64,000 nt of DNA from Pseudomonadales bacterium (GCA_041395945.1 JAWKZN010000001.1:558001-622000), one strand, 5' to 3'; positions 42,501 to 51,253 are shown, numbered from the stretch's first letter. The notes: generated by a model from the sequence alone, not told the origin. Made by a program: numbers and translations.

Positions 42501-45500
42501 AGGCGGCCGGTGGCATTGCCAGCTTCGCGGTGGACGATGACGGCGATCCGATGGAAGTGCGTCTGATCTCCGTGCCGACCCACCATATCAGCTTCACCCT
42601 GGATCCGAGCGGTGATGGCTCCTTCACCTATACGCCGGACCCGGCCTATGGCGGCAACCCCGGCGATACCGACAGTTTCCAGATCTACTACTGGGATGAG
42701 AACGACGGGCTGGCGTCAGCGCCGGTCACGGTCACCATCAACTTCGATCCGGATGAGGGCATCGTGATGGGGCCGCCGCCCGGTGAGGTGGAATTCGATT
42801 TCGATCTGGCCGATGTGCCCCTGGAAGACGCGATCTCCGCGGAAGCCAACGTACTCATCATGATGGACGATTCGGGTTCCATGGACTGGTCCGTGATGAC
42901 GCCGGAAGATGGCGGTGAATTCCTGATCACCAACAGTGGTGTGAAGAACAACGGTGTGCAGACCCAGACCACGACCTACCGGTATGTGCATCAGCTCACC
43001 ACCAACATCTATGGCGGCAATCTGAACGTCCCGACCGAAGAGGCACTGGCCGCAGACGCCGTGTTCAACGGCAACAACTACGGTGTGTGGCGTGCGCGCA
43101 ATTCCAATTACAGTCCCATCTACTACAACCCGCGCATCCGCTACATCCCCTGGACGGGACTGGATCGCAACGGTGTGGAGTTCACCGATGTCGATCCGAC
43201 TGCAGCACCCATGGATCCGTTTGATGCAACGGTGCGTCTCGTCAACCTGACCGCGCTGCACTCTTTCCGTTCGGACGACGTCCCCGGAATTTCCGTGCGC
43301 AGAAGGGATGTGAACAACAACAACGTCTACTTCCCCTACTATTACGACACCACCGCCACCGGTGTACCGGCGTGGGATGCGCCGCACGCGAAAGTCACCA
43401 TCAACGGCACCTTCCCGGTGACCCTGGCGGATGGCACCACCCTCGGCTACTACCCGGGTGGACCGGCACGTGCGGACTGTGCGACGGACGACATGGATCC
43501 GCTGACCTGTACTTTCGCCCAGGAACTGCAGAACTATGCCAACTGGTTCAGCTACTACCGCAGCCGGGAGTATTCGGCCAAGGCCGCACTGGGCCGTGCC
43601 GTAGCCTCCGCATCCAATCTGCGGATGGGCTATGCGGTACTCAACGACGCCAACGAACGGGAGCCCATCGATTCGCTGAATGCGTCCTTCCGGGTGGGTC
43701 ACAAGAAAGAGCTGATGGACCAGATCTACAAGATCAATTCGAATGGCAGTACGCCGCTGCGGCGGGCTCTCGATCGGGCCGGTCGACATTTCGAGTGCCG
43801 CAGCGGTGATGCGTTCGGCAGCACTGCCAACACGGCACCAGGTAATGCGAACTGTCCTGTGCTGCCTTCTCCGGAAGGACAGTGCCAGAACAACTTTACC
43901 CTGCTGTTCTCCGACGGTACCTGGAACGGCGCCTTCGCCGGGTTGAATCACGACCGCAGTGGCGGCGTGGATCCGAGCCCGTCGCCGTTCGATGGTGGCA
44001 TGTTCCAGGACAACTACAGCGCGTCTCTGGCGGACGTGGCCATGTACTATTACGAGCGGGATCTGCACCCGAGCCTGCTCAACGGTGTGCCGACCACCCA
44101 GCGGGACCAGGACTGGGCGCCTGCCGGTGCCCTGTCGGCAGACGGCGAGACCATGCACCAGCATATGAAGACCTACACCGTCGGCTTCGGACTGGTGGGC
44201 ACCGTAAGGCTGACCGATCTGCCGCCCCTGTACACCACGCCTTTCGCCTGGCCGGATCCCTTTGATCAGGGTCTTGCGAAGATCGACGACATGCTGCACG
44301 CGGCCGTAAACTCCCGGGGACAGTTCCTGCAGGCCAACAATCCGGTGCTGCTGTCCCAGGCCTTCGCCGATGCCTTCGAGGCTTTCTCCGACGGTTCGGT
44401 GTCGGTGAGTGCGGTGGCGTTCAACTCGACCGCGTTGCGGGAAGAGACCATCGAGTATCGCGGCTTCTTCAACCTGAAGTTCAACTCCGGCGACCTGCGG
44501 GCGCTGTCGGTGAACTCCACCACCGGTGTGGTGGACAATGCCAATCCGATCTGGCGTGCCGCGGTACAGATGGATTCGATCAATCCCACCACACGCAAGA
44601 TCGTGACCTGGAACGATGTCAGTCAGACAGCGATCCCCTTCGTGCATGGATCGCTCAACGCGGATCAGCAGGCCACCATGGATCTCAATGAGGTGAACTG
44701 GGTACGCGGTGTGCGGACTCAGGAAGAGCCGAACGGCATCCTGCGTGCACGGGAAACGGATGAAGGCATGCTGGGTGACATCGTGCACTCGGCCCCAGTC
44801 TTCGTAGGCTCTCCGCGTGCCTTCCGCCGGGATCAGGCACCTTATCCAACCGGCGACCTCTACTCGAACTTCGCGAATTCGGTTTCGGATCGCGACCGAG
44901 TCGTCTACGTGGCGGCAAACGACGGCATGCTGCATGCTTTCGATGCGGGCACCACGACGACGGGTGACTTTGGCACAGGCGATGAGCTGTTCGCGTACAT
45001 TCCGAACAAGATCCTCGATTCGAGCGAGCGCTTTTCCAACAAGCTGGATCAGCTCACCTCCCTCGTCTACTCCCACCGCTACTTCGTGGACCTGACACCG
45101 ACGGTAGAAGACGTCTATGTCCGCGCCACCCGCGGTTCCGCCATCAAGTCGTGGAATACGGTGCTGGTCGGCGGTCTCGGTGGCGGTGGCAAGGGCTACT
45201 TCGCCCTCAACGTGTCCGATCCGGACAACAGCTATTCCTCTCTGGCGAATGCAATGTCCACGGTCATGTGGGAATTCACCGACGAGGACGACTTCTATCC
45301 GGTGGACGATCTCGGCGATCCCCTGGTGGACGGTGGCGGCAATCCGCTGCTCGACCTGGGCGGTGATCCGGTCAAGGATCTCGGTTATGCCTACAGTCAG
45401 GCTCAGATCGTGCTCACCAACGTCCAGGACGGTGGTGGTGAAAACGAGTGGATGGCCGTGTTCGGCAACGGTTACAACAGCTCCGCCGGTATCGCCAAAC

Positions 45501-46612
45501 TGTTCCTGTTGAACATCAACGGCGGTATGGACGGCTGGGATGTTGCCGACGTCATCAAACTCAACACCAACGAGGGTGTGAAAAACGCGCCCGATCCGGA
45601 TGCGGGTCTGCCCAATGGCCTTGGCACACCGGCGATGGTGGACAGGGATGGTAACGGTACAGCGGATCTGGCCTATGCCGGTGATCTGTTCGGTAACCTG
45701 TTCCGCTTCGATATCTCGGATGCGGACCCGGCCAACTGGACCACGACCAAGCTGTTCCAGGCGACCTACGACGGCACCCAGGCGACCCGCCAGGCCATCA
45801 CCACCCAGCCCTTCGTGCGCAGGCACCCGGATGGTGGCTTCCTGGTGGTCTTTGCCACCGGCAGCTATATCACCGAGCAGGACGGCACCAGCACGGACAT
45901 CGAATCGCTCTACGGCATCTGGGATCGTGGTGAGGTATCGCCGGCCACGGCACCGGCCTCCGCGAAATTTGATCGTCTGGTGGAGCAGACCGTCACCAAT
46001 CTGGTGGACGAAGCCGCTGCCGCCTTCGACCGGCTGCGCATCACCAGTGCCAACAGCGTGACCTATCTGCCGGACGCCGGGCCGACGCCGGGTGTGTACG
46101 GCTGGTACATCGATCTGGATATGCCGCGCGCAACGGACACCCTGCAGGGCAATCCGAACACGGATACCTCGGGTAACGCGCCGCCGGCAGCCCAGTACCC
46201 GGGCGAGCGGGCAATCCGCCGCTTCATATCCCGGGGCGATGCGCTGCTGATCACCACGGTGATTCCGCGGGATTCGAATACCTGCTTCCGTTCACCGCCC
46301 GGTGCCACCTGGCCGATTGACGCGCTCACCGGTGGAAATCCGCGACGCGCCATTCTCGACACCAACAACGACGGTGTGGTGGATGATGACGATCTGATCA
46401 GCTACAACGGCGAGTACTACGCTGCGGGTATCCTGTTTGATACCGATGATCTCGACGGCACCCTGGTCGACCCGTCGCTGCTGATCGGACGGGGTAATGA
46501 GGACTTCCTCTTCCTCTCCGGTGGCGATGACCAGATCACCCTGAGAATCGCGGGCCCGGCCGATCCCAAGACGGGTCGTCTGTCCTGGCGTGAACTCGAA
46601 GAAGCGAACTAG
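39551..46612 (+). CDS. pilY1: Giant PilY1-type pilus tip adhesin with cadherin/Ig-like repeat array
   Basis: A 2353-residue secreted protein, about twice the size of Pseudomonas PilY1 (about 1160). A signal peptide (about residues 1-28) is followed by Ig-like repeats of 100-107 residues to about residue 1060, each opening with V-x-E-D-x-x (residues near 227, 327, 434, 536, 643, 743 and 844). A von Willebrand A-like segment has the metal site DDSGS at 1106-1110. The PilY1 C-terminal beta-propeller starts near 1741 (GDIVHSAP) with calcium loop DRDGNGTAD at 2031. AGGAGG precedes the ATG. It should cap the pilus and bind surfaces or cells. Confidence 0.92.
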   Translation: MYHRNQIKRLTGATLTATALLCGGSLWADPVLVQSIPDQNVSHTQPDINITLSPTYFTFTTGSPITYSVTNDNPAVVGAVEAGGVLTLSFTPGVVGTAGIRVFAHQDGVDRDTQFDVDASNSVPAVVGPAAIPPFDEDQSVYLGNSEFAFSDPDGAADDLTFSLGAPSGPTIWNAVLLDPDTGELDFIHVPNANGTQTFRVIATDMLGQSAIWTFTLTANPIPDPPVVTTGVANQVMVEDEPTRSVNVVGGFDDPDLAWEGDNLTVISAVSSNPGLVAAVPNVGDVELTPGADLSGGPVTITVTIEDSTGNTANTNFTVDVTPDNDPVTVAAGIPDQPVAEDTATVNVDLTGAFADVDLANEGDSHTVTVVSNSNPALLSATNSPINVLDGTLSFAVVANGNGTANITVEAADVGGTSTTTSFDIIVSPSNDPPVLVGNIADQAMTEDEATRTVEAVAEFDDPDLAWEGDTLTVLSAVSSNPGLVTAAPNGTGVDITPVADQSGGPATITVTVEDTSGATAVETFTVTVGTVNDPVVAVGVIGDRLVNEDPPVINVNLAGIFEDADLLGAGDTHTVTVIGNTNPGMVTPTNSPLATLTGTLNFAVTANIVGTTMITLRAQDAAGTTADVSFNIDVAPVNDPPFVVTAVPDQISTEDTPSLAVSFAGTFDDVDLTTEGDIQAYSYSLDNGTLVTSASISGTTITLDFAPDQNGIVNVTLTVTDKAALTASDTFAVSVAAVNDNPFVENPVGVIGVNEDAPPTVINLNGVFNDVDIATNGDVLSYTLTANSDPSLFSNVDLTGNTLTLTYAGNMFGSSTLSVQARDLAGATVTDTFTVNITEIFPTAFNDSASMLEDGGTLTIDVLGNDDLGEPPTTITLVGRNWPDATTGPYFDVSNSDPTTIIDEAGSSVTRPNGTLAVVGGMVEYTPKANYNGADWFEYVITDRDGDTSMGVVNITVTPQPDAPRPFANPEYTVDQGSFLDIQAAGGIASFAVDDDGDPMEVRLISVPTHHISFTLDPSGDGSFTYTPDPAYGGNPGDTDSFQIYYWDENDGLASAPVTVTINFDPDEGIVMGPPPGEVEFDFDLADVPLEDAISAEANVLIMMDDSGSMDWSVMTPEDGGEFLITNSGVKNNGVQTQTTTYRYVHQLTTNIYGGNLNVPTEEALAADAVFNGNNYGVWRARNSNYSPIYYNPRIRYIPWTGLDRNGVEFTDVDPTAAPMDPFDATVRLVNLTALHSFRSDDVPGISVRRRDVNNNNVYFPYYYDTTATGVPAWDAPHAKVTINGTFPVTLADGTTLGYYPGGPARADCATDDMDPLTCTFAQELQNYANWFSYYRSREYSAKAALGRAVASASNLRMGYAVLNDANEREPIDSLNASFRVGHKKELMDQIYKINSNGSTPLRRALDRAGRHFECRSGDAFGSTANTAPGNANCPVLPSPEGQCQNNFTLLFSDGTWNGAFAGLNHDRSGGVDPSPSPFDGGMFQDNYSASLADVAMYYYERDLHPSLLNGVPTTQRDQDWAPAGALSADGETMHQHMKTYTVGFGLVGTVRLTDLPPLYTTPFAWPDPFDQGLAKIDDMLHAAVNSRGQFLQANNPVLLSQAFADAFEAFSDGSVSVSAVAFNSTALREETIEYRGFFNLKFNSGDLRALSVNSTTGVVDNANPIWRAAVQMDSINPTTRKIVTWNDVSQTAIPFVHGSLNADQQATMDLNEVNWVRGVRTQEEPNGILRARETDEGMLGDIVHSAPVFVGSPRAFRRDQAPYPTGDLYSNFANSVSDRDRVVYVAANDGMLHAFDAGTTTTGDFGTGDELFAYIPNKILDSSERFSNKLDQLTSLVYSHRYFVDLTPTVEDVYVRATRGSAIKSWNTVLVGGLGGGGKGYFALNVSDPDNSYSSLANAMSTVMWEFTDEDDFYPVDDLGDPLVDGGGNPLLDLGGDPVKDLGYAYSQAQIVLTNVQDGGGENEWMAVFGNGYNSSAGIAKLFLLNINGGMDGWDVADVIKLNTNEGVKNAPDPDAGLPNGLGTPAMVDRDGNGTADLAYAGDLFGNLFRFDISDADPANWTTTKLFQATYDGTQATRQAITTQPFVRRHPDGGFLVVFATGSYITEQDGTSTDIESLYGIWDRGEVSPATAPASAKFDRLVEQTVTNLVDEAAAAFDRLRITSANSVTYLPDAGPTPGVYGWYIDLDMPRATDTLQGNPNTDTSGNAPPAAQYPGERAIRRFISRGDALLITTVIPRDSNTCFRSPPGATWPIDALTGGNPRRAILDTNNDGVVDDDDLISYNGEYYAAGILFDTDDLDGTLVDPSLLIGRGNEDFLFLSGGDDQITLRIAGPADPKTGRLSWRELEEAN
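40231..42420 (+). repeat. Array of roughly 300-bp repeats coding cadherin/Ig-like domains in pilY1
   Basis: Seven units begin near 40231, 40531, 40852, 41158, 41478, 41779 and 42080, spaced 300-321 bp. Alternate units are the more alike: the units at 40231 and 40852 share F-D-D-P-D-L-A-W-E-G-D and S-S-N-P-G-L-V, while those at 40531 and 41158 share N-S-N-P or N-T-N-P and T-N-S-P. This suggests duplication of a two-domain block. Confidence 0.8.
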
Positions 46613-46621
46613 GAGCGAATC

Positions 46622-46969
46622 ATGAGTATCAGCAATCTGTTCAAGCGTTCGACTCGCCTGCTCGCGATCCCACTCTTCGGTCTGGCGCTGTTCGGCGCCG
46701 GTCCGGCTCTGGCTCAGTCCGCGGTAACCGAAAGGGAGCAGCAGGGCATGATCCAGGAGATCGAGCGGGACACCAACCGGGTGATCATCGATGGTGTGCG
46801 CTATCGCGTCGCCATCGATGCGGCGGTTGAGATCCGCGGTGCCCGGAGTGCCTTCGCACTGCTGCGTGAGGGTATGAAGGTGCACTTCGGTTACCGGGAT
46901 TTCGGTGACGCCCTGGAGATCTATCTGATCGAACAGCTGCCCGACAACACCACCCTCGAAGAGGTGTGA
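46622..46969 (+). CDS. Small exported protein at the PilY2 position
   Basis: A 115-residue protein with a signal peptide (core L-L-A-I-P-L-F-G-L-A-L-F-G-A, ending A-L-A-Q) and a compact beta-rich remainder (I-I-D-G-V-R-Y-R-V-A-I-D). It starts nine bases after pilY1, and Pseudomonas aeruginosa PilY2 has the same length and position. Sequence similarity to PilY2 could not be tested here. It probably assists pilus assembly or PilY1 handling. Confidence 0.65.
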   Translation: MSISNLFKRSTRLLAIPLFGLALFGAGPALAQSAVTEREQQGMIQEIERDTNRVIIDGVRYRVAIDAAVEIRGARSAFALLREGMKVHFGYRDFGDALEIYLIEQLPDNTTLEEV

Positions 46970-46995
46970 GGGGTGCTCGGCCAGGGAGTCTGGCT

Positions 46996-47183
46996 GGGAG
47001 TATCGGAGAGAGGTTTATCAGGGCGTGGTCGAGGACCTGTTGTCCCGGACCTCGCTCGGGCCGTCCCGGCTGCCCTCGATTGGCCACTTGCCCCGAAGCG
47101 GATCAATTGGCCGCCCTCGGCCTCGCTACACGGCCCGGGACAACAGGTCCTCGACCACGCCTTGTAAATCGCTCCGAGATTCC
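46996..47183. repeat. Structured palindromic element, copy 1
   Basis: Perfect 27-bp inverted-repeat arms lie at 47022-47048 and 47135-47161 around an 86-nt centre. Weaker complementarity continues outward to about 46996 and 47183 (GGGAGTATCGGAG against GGGAATCTCGGAG). The centre holds an inner hairpin (TTGG-rich arms, GGCCAATTG / CAAGTGGCC on the minus strand). It lies directly after the PilY2-like gene. The minus-strand reading aligns with the plus strand of copy 2. Confidence 0.85.
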
Positions 47184-47296
47184 CGGCCGTGCTTCTGACG
47201 GATAGCCGGAGAAGTCACATGCCTCTGAACGGGGATCGGTCAATTCGGCGATACGCGGAGTTGTGCATTTGTCCTTCTGCCAGCCTGGTTTCGGGG

Positions 47297-47491
47297 GTCT
47301 GTCTCGGATCCATCTGGAAGCTGGGGTGGTGAAGGGGTTGCGGCGGACCGTGGAGCGAGGCCGAGTGAAGCGGATTGACTCGCGGCTGCCGCGAGGCAAC
47401 TCCGCCGATCGAGGGAAGCCCGGAGGGCCCGAGCGTAGGTCTGCCGCAACCCCTTCACCACCCCAGCCTCGAGATCCGCTCCGACACCAGA
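47297..47491. repeat. Structured palindromic element, copy 2 (opposite orientation)
   Basis: Perfect 24-bp arms at 47321-47344 and 47443-47466 enclose a 98-nt centre with an inner hairpin CTCGCGG-CTG-CCGCGAG. Weak complementarity extends out to about 47272 and 47523. Boxes CCGTG-x-AGCGAGGCCGAG, ATCGAGGG-x-AGCC and GGCCCGAGCG are shared with copy 1 read on the other strand, while the arms differ. No gene is seen in 46970-47539 apart from these elements. Confidence 0.85.
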
Positions 47492-47539
47492 CCCACCGAG
47501 TATCAGCCTGGCAAGATCCACCACCCGCGTTTCCCGCGT

Positions 47540-48100
47540 TCACTGACAAACCAGAGGACGGCCCTGTGCGTCCTCTGCGATCCCATCCTGATTCCGATCC
47601 GGCGCACGACGCACACGCCCTGCGACATTGAGGATAATGGCGCGTGCAAACCGGGCATCGCCATCCGCCGGACAATACAGGAAACTGCCGTTCTGCCAGT
47701 CGGTCAGTCCGCTGGGCCGGAACTGCAGGTAGGATCGATTGCGGAACGCACGCCACTGCAGAGTGGCACCTCCGTCGAGCGGGGGCAGGCCGCCATAAAC
47801 GACTTCACCTTCGTCGATTCTGGCGTTGCGATTTGCATCGGCGAAGATCAGCCCACCTTGAGTCCAGTCTGCCCGGGAACCACAGGCTGCGCCGCTGCGC
47901 GGACAGAAGGTCACGGTGACGCCCTGCACCACAGCGCTGGTGCGCGCGAGCTGCACACTGGCGATCAGGGTGTTGATGGCCGCCACCGCACGCCGGTTGC
48001 CCTGAAAAGTCGACCAGGCCGGTAAGGCAAGCTGCAGCAGCACCGCCGCGATCAGCAGTGCGACCAGCAGTTCGATCAGTGAAACACCCCGCACATCCAT
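47540..48100 (-). CDS. Second FimT/GspH-like minor pseudopilin
   Basis: A 186-residue prepilin with a very short leader (MDVRG) and cleavage site G-VSLIELLVALLIAA. The GspH domain follows (A-I-N-T-L-I-A-S-V-Q-L-A-R-T-S-A-V), with cysteines in TFCPRSGAACG and FLYCPADG, and D-R-N-Q-D-G near the end. It is on the strand opposite the pilE-pilY1 cluster and 69 bp after it the pilR gene begins on the same strand; its own ribosome binding site is weak. It is paralogous to the fimT gene at 36640. Confidence 0.85.
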   Translation of the reverse strand: MDVRGVSLIELLVALLIAAVLLQLALPAWSTFQGNRRAVAAINTLIASVQLARTSAVVQGVTVTFCPRSGAACGSRADWTQGGLIFADANRNARIDEGEVVYGGLPPLDGGATLQWRAFRNRSYLQFRPSGLTDWQNGSFLYCPADGDARFARAIILNVAGRVRRAPDRNQDGIAEDAQGRPLVCQ

Positions 48101-48169
48101 GACTGGATTGCAGTGTCGGGGCGGAACCAGGTGTAGCGGCCGATGGCCCGGCCGGGGCAGGGAAGACGC

Positions 48170-49609
48170 CTATTCGAGGTCGAGTTTTTTCAGCCGGTAG
48201 CGCAGGGCGCGGAAAGTGATGCCCAGATCCTTGGCAGCGGCGGTCTTGTTCCAGCGGTTGGCTTCCAGTGCACCGACGATGAGTCTGCGCTCTATGCCTT
48301 CGAGATATTCCTCCAGTGACTGTCCCGGTGGCAGGGCGGGTGTGTCCTGTCCCTGGCCGGTCGGCAATGGCGGAGAGGCGGCGGCCTGGCTGACCGCGGC
48401 CGGGTCAGCGCTTTCTCCGGCCGCCGCGGCCTCGATTCCGAGGGTGGCAGCCGGTGCCGGCCGGCCGTTGGTGTCGAGCTGCAGGTCAGCGGGCTCAATG
48501 AGGTCGCCTTCACAGAGGGTGAATGCCCGCTCGAGCACGTTCTCCAGTTCCCGCACGTTGCCCGGGAAGCCATAGGCCTTGAGTGCCCGCATCGCGGGAT
48601 CGGACAGACGCGGTGCCGCCTTGCCGTACTCTGTGGCCAGACGCTGCAGAATCTGGCTGGCAAGTTCAGGGATATCGGAGGCACGTTCGCGCAGGCTCGG
48701 CATCTGCAGTTCGATGACATTGAGCCGGTAGTACAGATCCTGACGGAAGCGGCCCTGGGCGACTTCCTGGCCGAGATCCTTGTGGGTTGCGGAGAGTACC
48801 CGAACGTCGGTACCTTTTTCCTCGGCCGAGCCTACCGCCCGCACCGCTTTTTCCTGGATCGCCCGCAGCAGTTTCACCTGCATGGACAGCGGCAGATCGG
48901 CGACTTCATCGAGGAACAGGGTGCCACCGGCTGCGGCTTCGAAAAGACCGACCTTGTCGGCCACAGCTCCGGTAAAACTGCCTTTGACATGGCCGAAGAA
49001 TTCACTCTCCATCAGTTCACTGGGAATCGCACCGCAGTTCACCGGCACGAAAGGGCGTTCGCCGCGCGGCCCCTGCTCATGAATCAGACGGGCGGCGAGT
49101 TCCTTACCCGAACCGGATTCACCGCTGATGTATACCGGCGCCAGGCTGCGGGCCAGTTTGCTGATCTGTTCCCGCAGGCGCTGCATGGGTTCTGATTCGC
49201 CGGTCAGGCGTGTCTCACCCTCCCTGCGGTCGGCTTCGATGGCGCCGATTTTCAGCGCGGTATCCACCAGGGCGCGCAGCTGCTCGAGATCCACCGGCTT
49301 CTGCACGAAATCGAAAGCGCCCGCTTTCAGAGCACCGATGGCGGTATCTATGCTGCCGTAGGCGGTGATCATCGCTACTGGCAGTCCCGGCCGGTGTTCA
49401 CTGATATGGCTCACCAGTTCCAGTCCGTCGCCGTCCGGAAGGTGCATGTCGGTCAGACACAGGTCGTATTCGTCCGTGCGCAGGAGTTCCCGGGCAGTGG
49501 CCAGATCCGGTGCACTGGCCGTGTCGATTTTCATCCGCCCGAGAGTGATTTCGAGAAGCTCCCGGATATCCGGTTCGTCGTCGACGATGAGTGCGCGCTT
49601 ACGGCTCAT
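48170..49609 (-). CDS. pilR: Sigma-54-dependent response regulator PilR
   Basis: A 479-residue NtrC-type activator. The receiver domain has its phosphorylated Asp in C-L-T-D-M-H-L-P-D (about residue 54). The AAA+ domain has Walker A GESGSGKE, the sigma-54 contact loop GSFTGA (Ser for the usual Ala), and GGTLFLDEV. A Fis-type helix-turn-helix ends the protein (TAAAKDLGITFRALRYRLKKL). PilR activates pilin transcription. It overlaps pilS by four bases and is cotranscribed after it. Confidence 0.94.
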   Translation of the reverse strand: MSRKRALIVDDEPDIRELLEITLGRMKIDTASAPDLATARELLRTDEYDLCLTDMHLPDGDGLELVSHISEHRPGLPVAMITAYGSIDTAIGALKAGAFDFVQKPVDLEQLRALVDTALKIGAIEADRREGETRLTGESEPMQRLREQISKLARSLAPVYISGESGSGKELAARLIHEQGPRGERPFVPVNCGAIPSELMESEFFGHVKGSFTGAVADKVGLFEAAAGGTLFLDEVADLPLSMQVKLLRAIQEKAVRAVGSAEEKGTDVRVLSATHKDLGQEVAQGRFRQDLYYRLNVIELQMPSLRERASDIPELASQILQRLATEYGKAAPRLSDPAMRALKAYGFPGNVRELENVLERAFTLCEGDLIEPADLQLDTNGRPAPAATLGIEAAAAGESADPAAVSQAAASPPLPTGQGQDTPALPPGQSLEEYLEGIERRLIVGALEANRWNKTAAAKDLGITFRALRYRLKKLDLE

Positions 49610-51228
49610 GCGGTGATCCGGTCAGGATGGGCGAAGATGATGCGGAAGCAGGCGCCGCCGCCTTCGTCGGGGTAGTAGGTCAGGCGCGCCTGGTTGGTTT
49701 CGCACAACTCCCGGGAGATATACAGACCCAGTCCGGTTCCGGTTTTGGCAGTGGTGAAAAAAGGTTCGAACAGATTGGTGAGCTGGTCGGGGGATACCCC
49801 CGGACCACTGTCGATGACATTCAGGTAGGGCCGGTCCGTATGGGCGTCGATACCGCCTTCGAGGCGCAGATAGGCCTGCCCCGCTTCGCGACTGTAGCGG
49901 ATGCCGTTGCTGGCCAGATTGGTAAGGGCCTGCAGCAGCTGGCTCTTGTCCATGCGCACTTCCGTGTCCTCCGGATTCACGCTCACATCGATTTGAGCGT
50001 CGGGTTCTGTGTCCAGAAAGCTGTCTCTGAACTCCAGAAGAAATTCCTTGAGGTTGAGTTTAACCGGGGTGGGTGGCCGGCGGCGTGACAGCTTCAGCAC
50101 ATTTTCGATAACGGCATTCATGCGCCGGCAGTGGTCATGAATGATGGTAGTGAGACGTTCGTCACCTTTATCGAGGTTGCTGGATTCGCTGAGCAGCTGG
50201 GCTGCGTGGCTGATGGCGCCGAGCGGATTGCGGATCTCGTGGGCAATGCTCGCAGAAAGGCGGCCGAGTGCCGCCAGCTTGAGCTGCTGGGCCTGCTGCT
50301 GAATCTCTCCGGTGTCTTCGAGGAAGATGGTGACATCGCCGTCCGGCTGGTCGGCGCGCACCGGTGAGAAGGCCACCCGGATCTCGGGGGTATCCTGGCG
50401 GATCTGGAACGGCGGTACCCGCCGGGCGTTGTCTGCGCGCCAGGCTTCGAGCTGGCTGACCAGAGGCTCAGGCAGGGTGGCCAGTTCCTCATCCTGATTC
50501 TGACCCAGCAGCGCCCGGGCGGACTGGTTGGCCATGCGGATCCGGGAATCCTGATCCACCAGCACGATGCCGGTGCGCATGCGGTGAACGATCTGCCGGT
50601 TGACACGTTCCAGATCGGCCAGTTCGGCTGCCTGGGTAAGGGCACGGATGTCGTTCTGTCGCACCCGTCGCGATATACGCTGTACCGACAGCGCCACCGC
50701 GAAGTACAGCGCGCCGAGGATGCCCGCCTGAAAATAGTCGTCGTGAAGCGCGGGTGCAGTCAGCGCCAGATGAAATTCCTCATAGAGAATGGCGATGGTC
50801 GCCAGGGCAGGGAGCACGTTGGCTTTCTGACCGGTGACGATGATGGATCCGGTGGCGATCGAAACCAGGATCAGAGCGCCCAGACCGCTGCTGACGCCAC
50901 CGCTCAAGTACGTGAGCCAGGTCAGGGCGAGTACATCGAACAGCACCAGCGCAATGGCCGGATACTCCTTGGCGAAGCTCGACTGGGGCAGCAGCTGCAC
51001 CGTCACCGCGGTGAGGAGATTGATGAGGGTATAGGTGCCGGTGACCGCGAGGAACCAGGCCAGGTCGAGATCGCCCAGTCGCGACTCGATCAGCCGCTGG
51101 GAGGCCACCACCAGCAGAGCCAGCCCGATCAGTACCCGGTAGTAGTTATAGACCTTGAGCAGGCCGATGGTGAGATCCAGCCGGCGCCGCTCGATCTCCT
51201 GAAGAATTTCCGAGCGTGGCGTGATCAC
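49606..51228 (-). CDS. pilS: Sensor histidine kinase PilS
   Basis: A 540-residue membrane kinase. Six N-terminal helices (to about residue 190) match the PilS topology, followed by a PAS domain (VNRQIVHRMRTGIVLVDQDSRI). The kinase core has phospho-acceptor His in SIAHEIRNPLGAISHAAQLL, the N box LTNLASNGIRYS and the G boxes DSGPGVS and GTGLGLYISREL. I chose GTG at 51228, which leaves 25 bases after bamD; the longer reading enters bamD. PilS regulates pilin through PilR and its phosphatase activity. Confidence 0.93.
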   Translation of the reverse strand: MITPRSEILQEIERRRLDLTIGLLKVYNYYRVLIGLALLVVASQRLIESRLGDLDLAWFLAVTGTYTLINLLTAVTVQLLPQSSFAKEYPAIALVLFDVLALTWLTYLSGGVSSGLGALILVSIATGSIIVTGQKANVLPALATIAILYEEFHLALTAPALHDDYFQAGILGALYFAVALSVQRISRRVRQNDIRALTQAAELADLERVNRQIVHRMRTGIVLVDQDSRIRMANQSARALLGQNQDEELATLPEPLVSQLEAWRADNARRVPPFQIRQDTPEIRVAFSPVRADQPDGDVTIFLEDTGEIQQQAQQLKLAALGRLSASIAHEIRNPLGAISHAAQLLSESSNLDKGDERLTTIIHDHCRRMNAVIENVLKLSRRRPPTPVKLNLKEFLLEFRDSFLDTEPDAQIDVSVNPEDTEVRMDKSQLLQALTNLASNGIRYSREAGQAYLRLEGGIDAHTDRPYLNVIDSGPGVSPDQLTNLFEPFFTTAKTGTGLGLYISRELCETNQARLTYYPDEGGGACFRIIFAHPDRITA

Positions 51229-51253
51229 GCTGCCGCCTGCTGCAATCGCTCCA

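Noticed and set aside
42716..45826. Open frame of 1036 codons on the minus strand
   Set aside because: It lies antisense to pilY1, whose domains, signal peptide and ribosome binding site are clear. The antisense frame is open because of biased third positions in G+C-rich DNA; no domain is recognisable.
47103..48025. Open frames on both strands across the palindromic elements
   Set aside because: They owe their length to the G+C-rich palindromes and the adjacent fimT gene, and lack ribosome binding sites and domain character.
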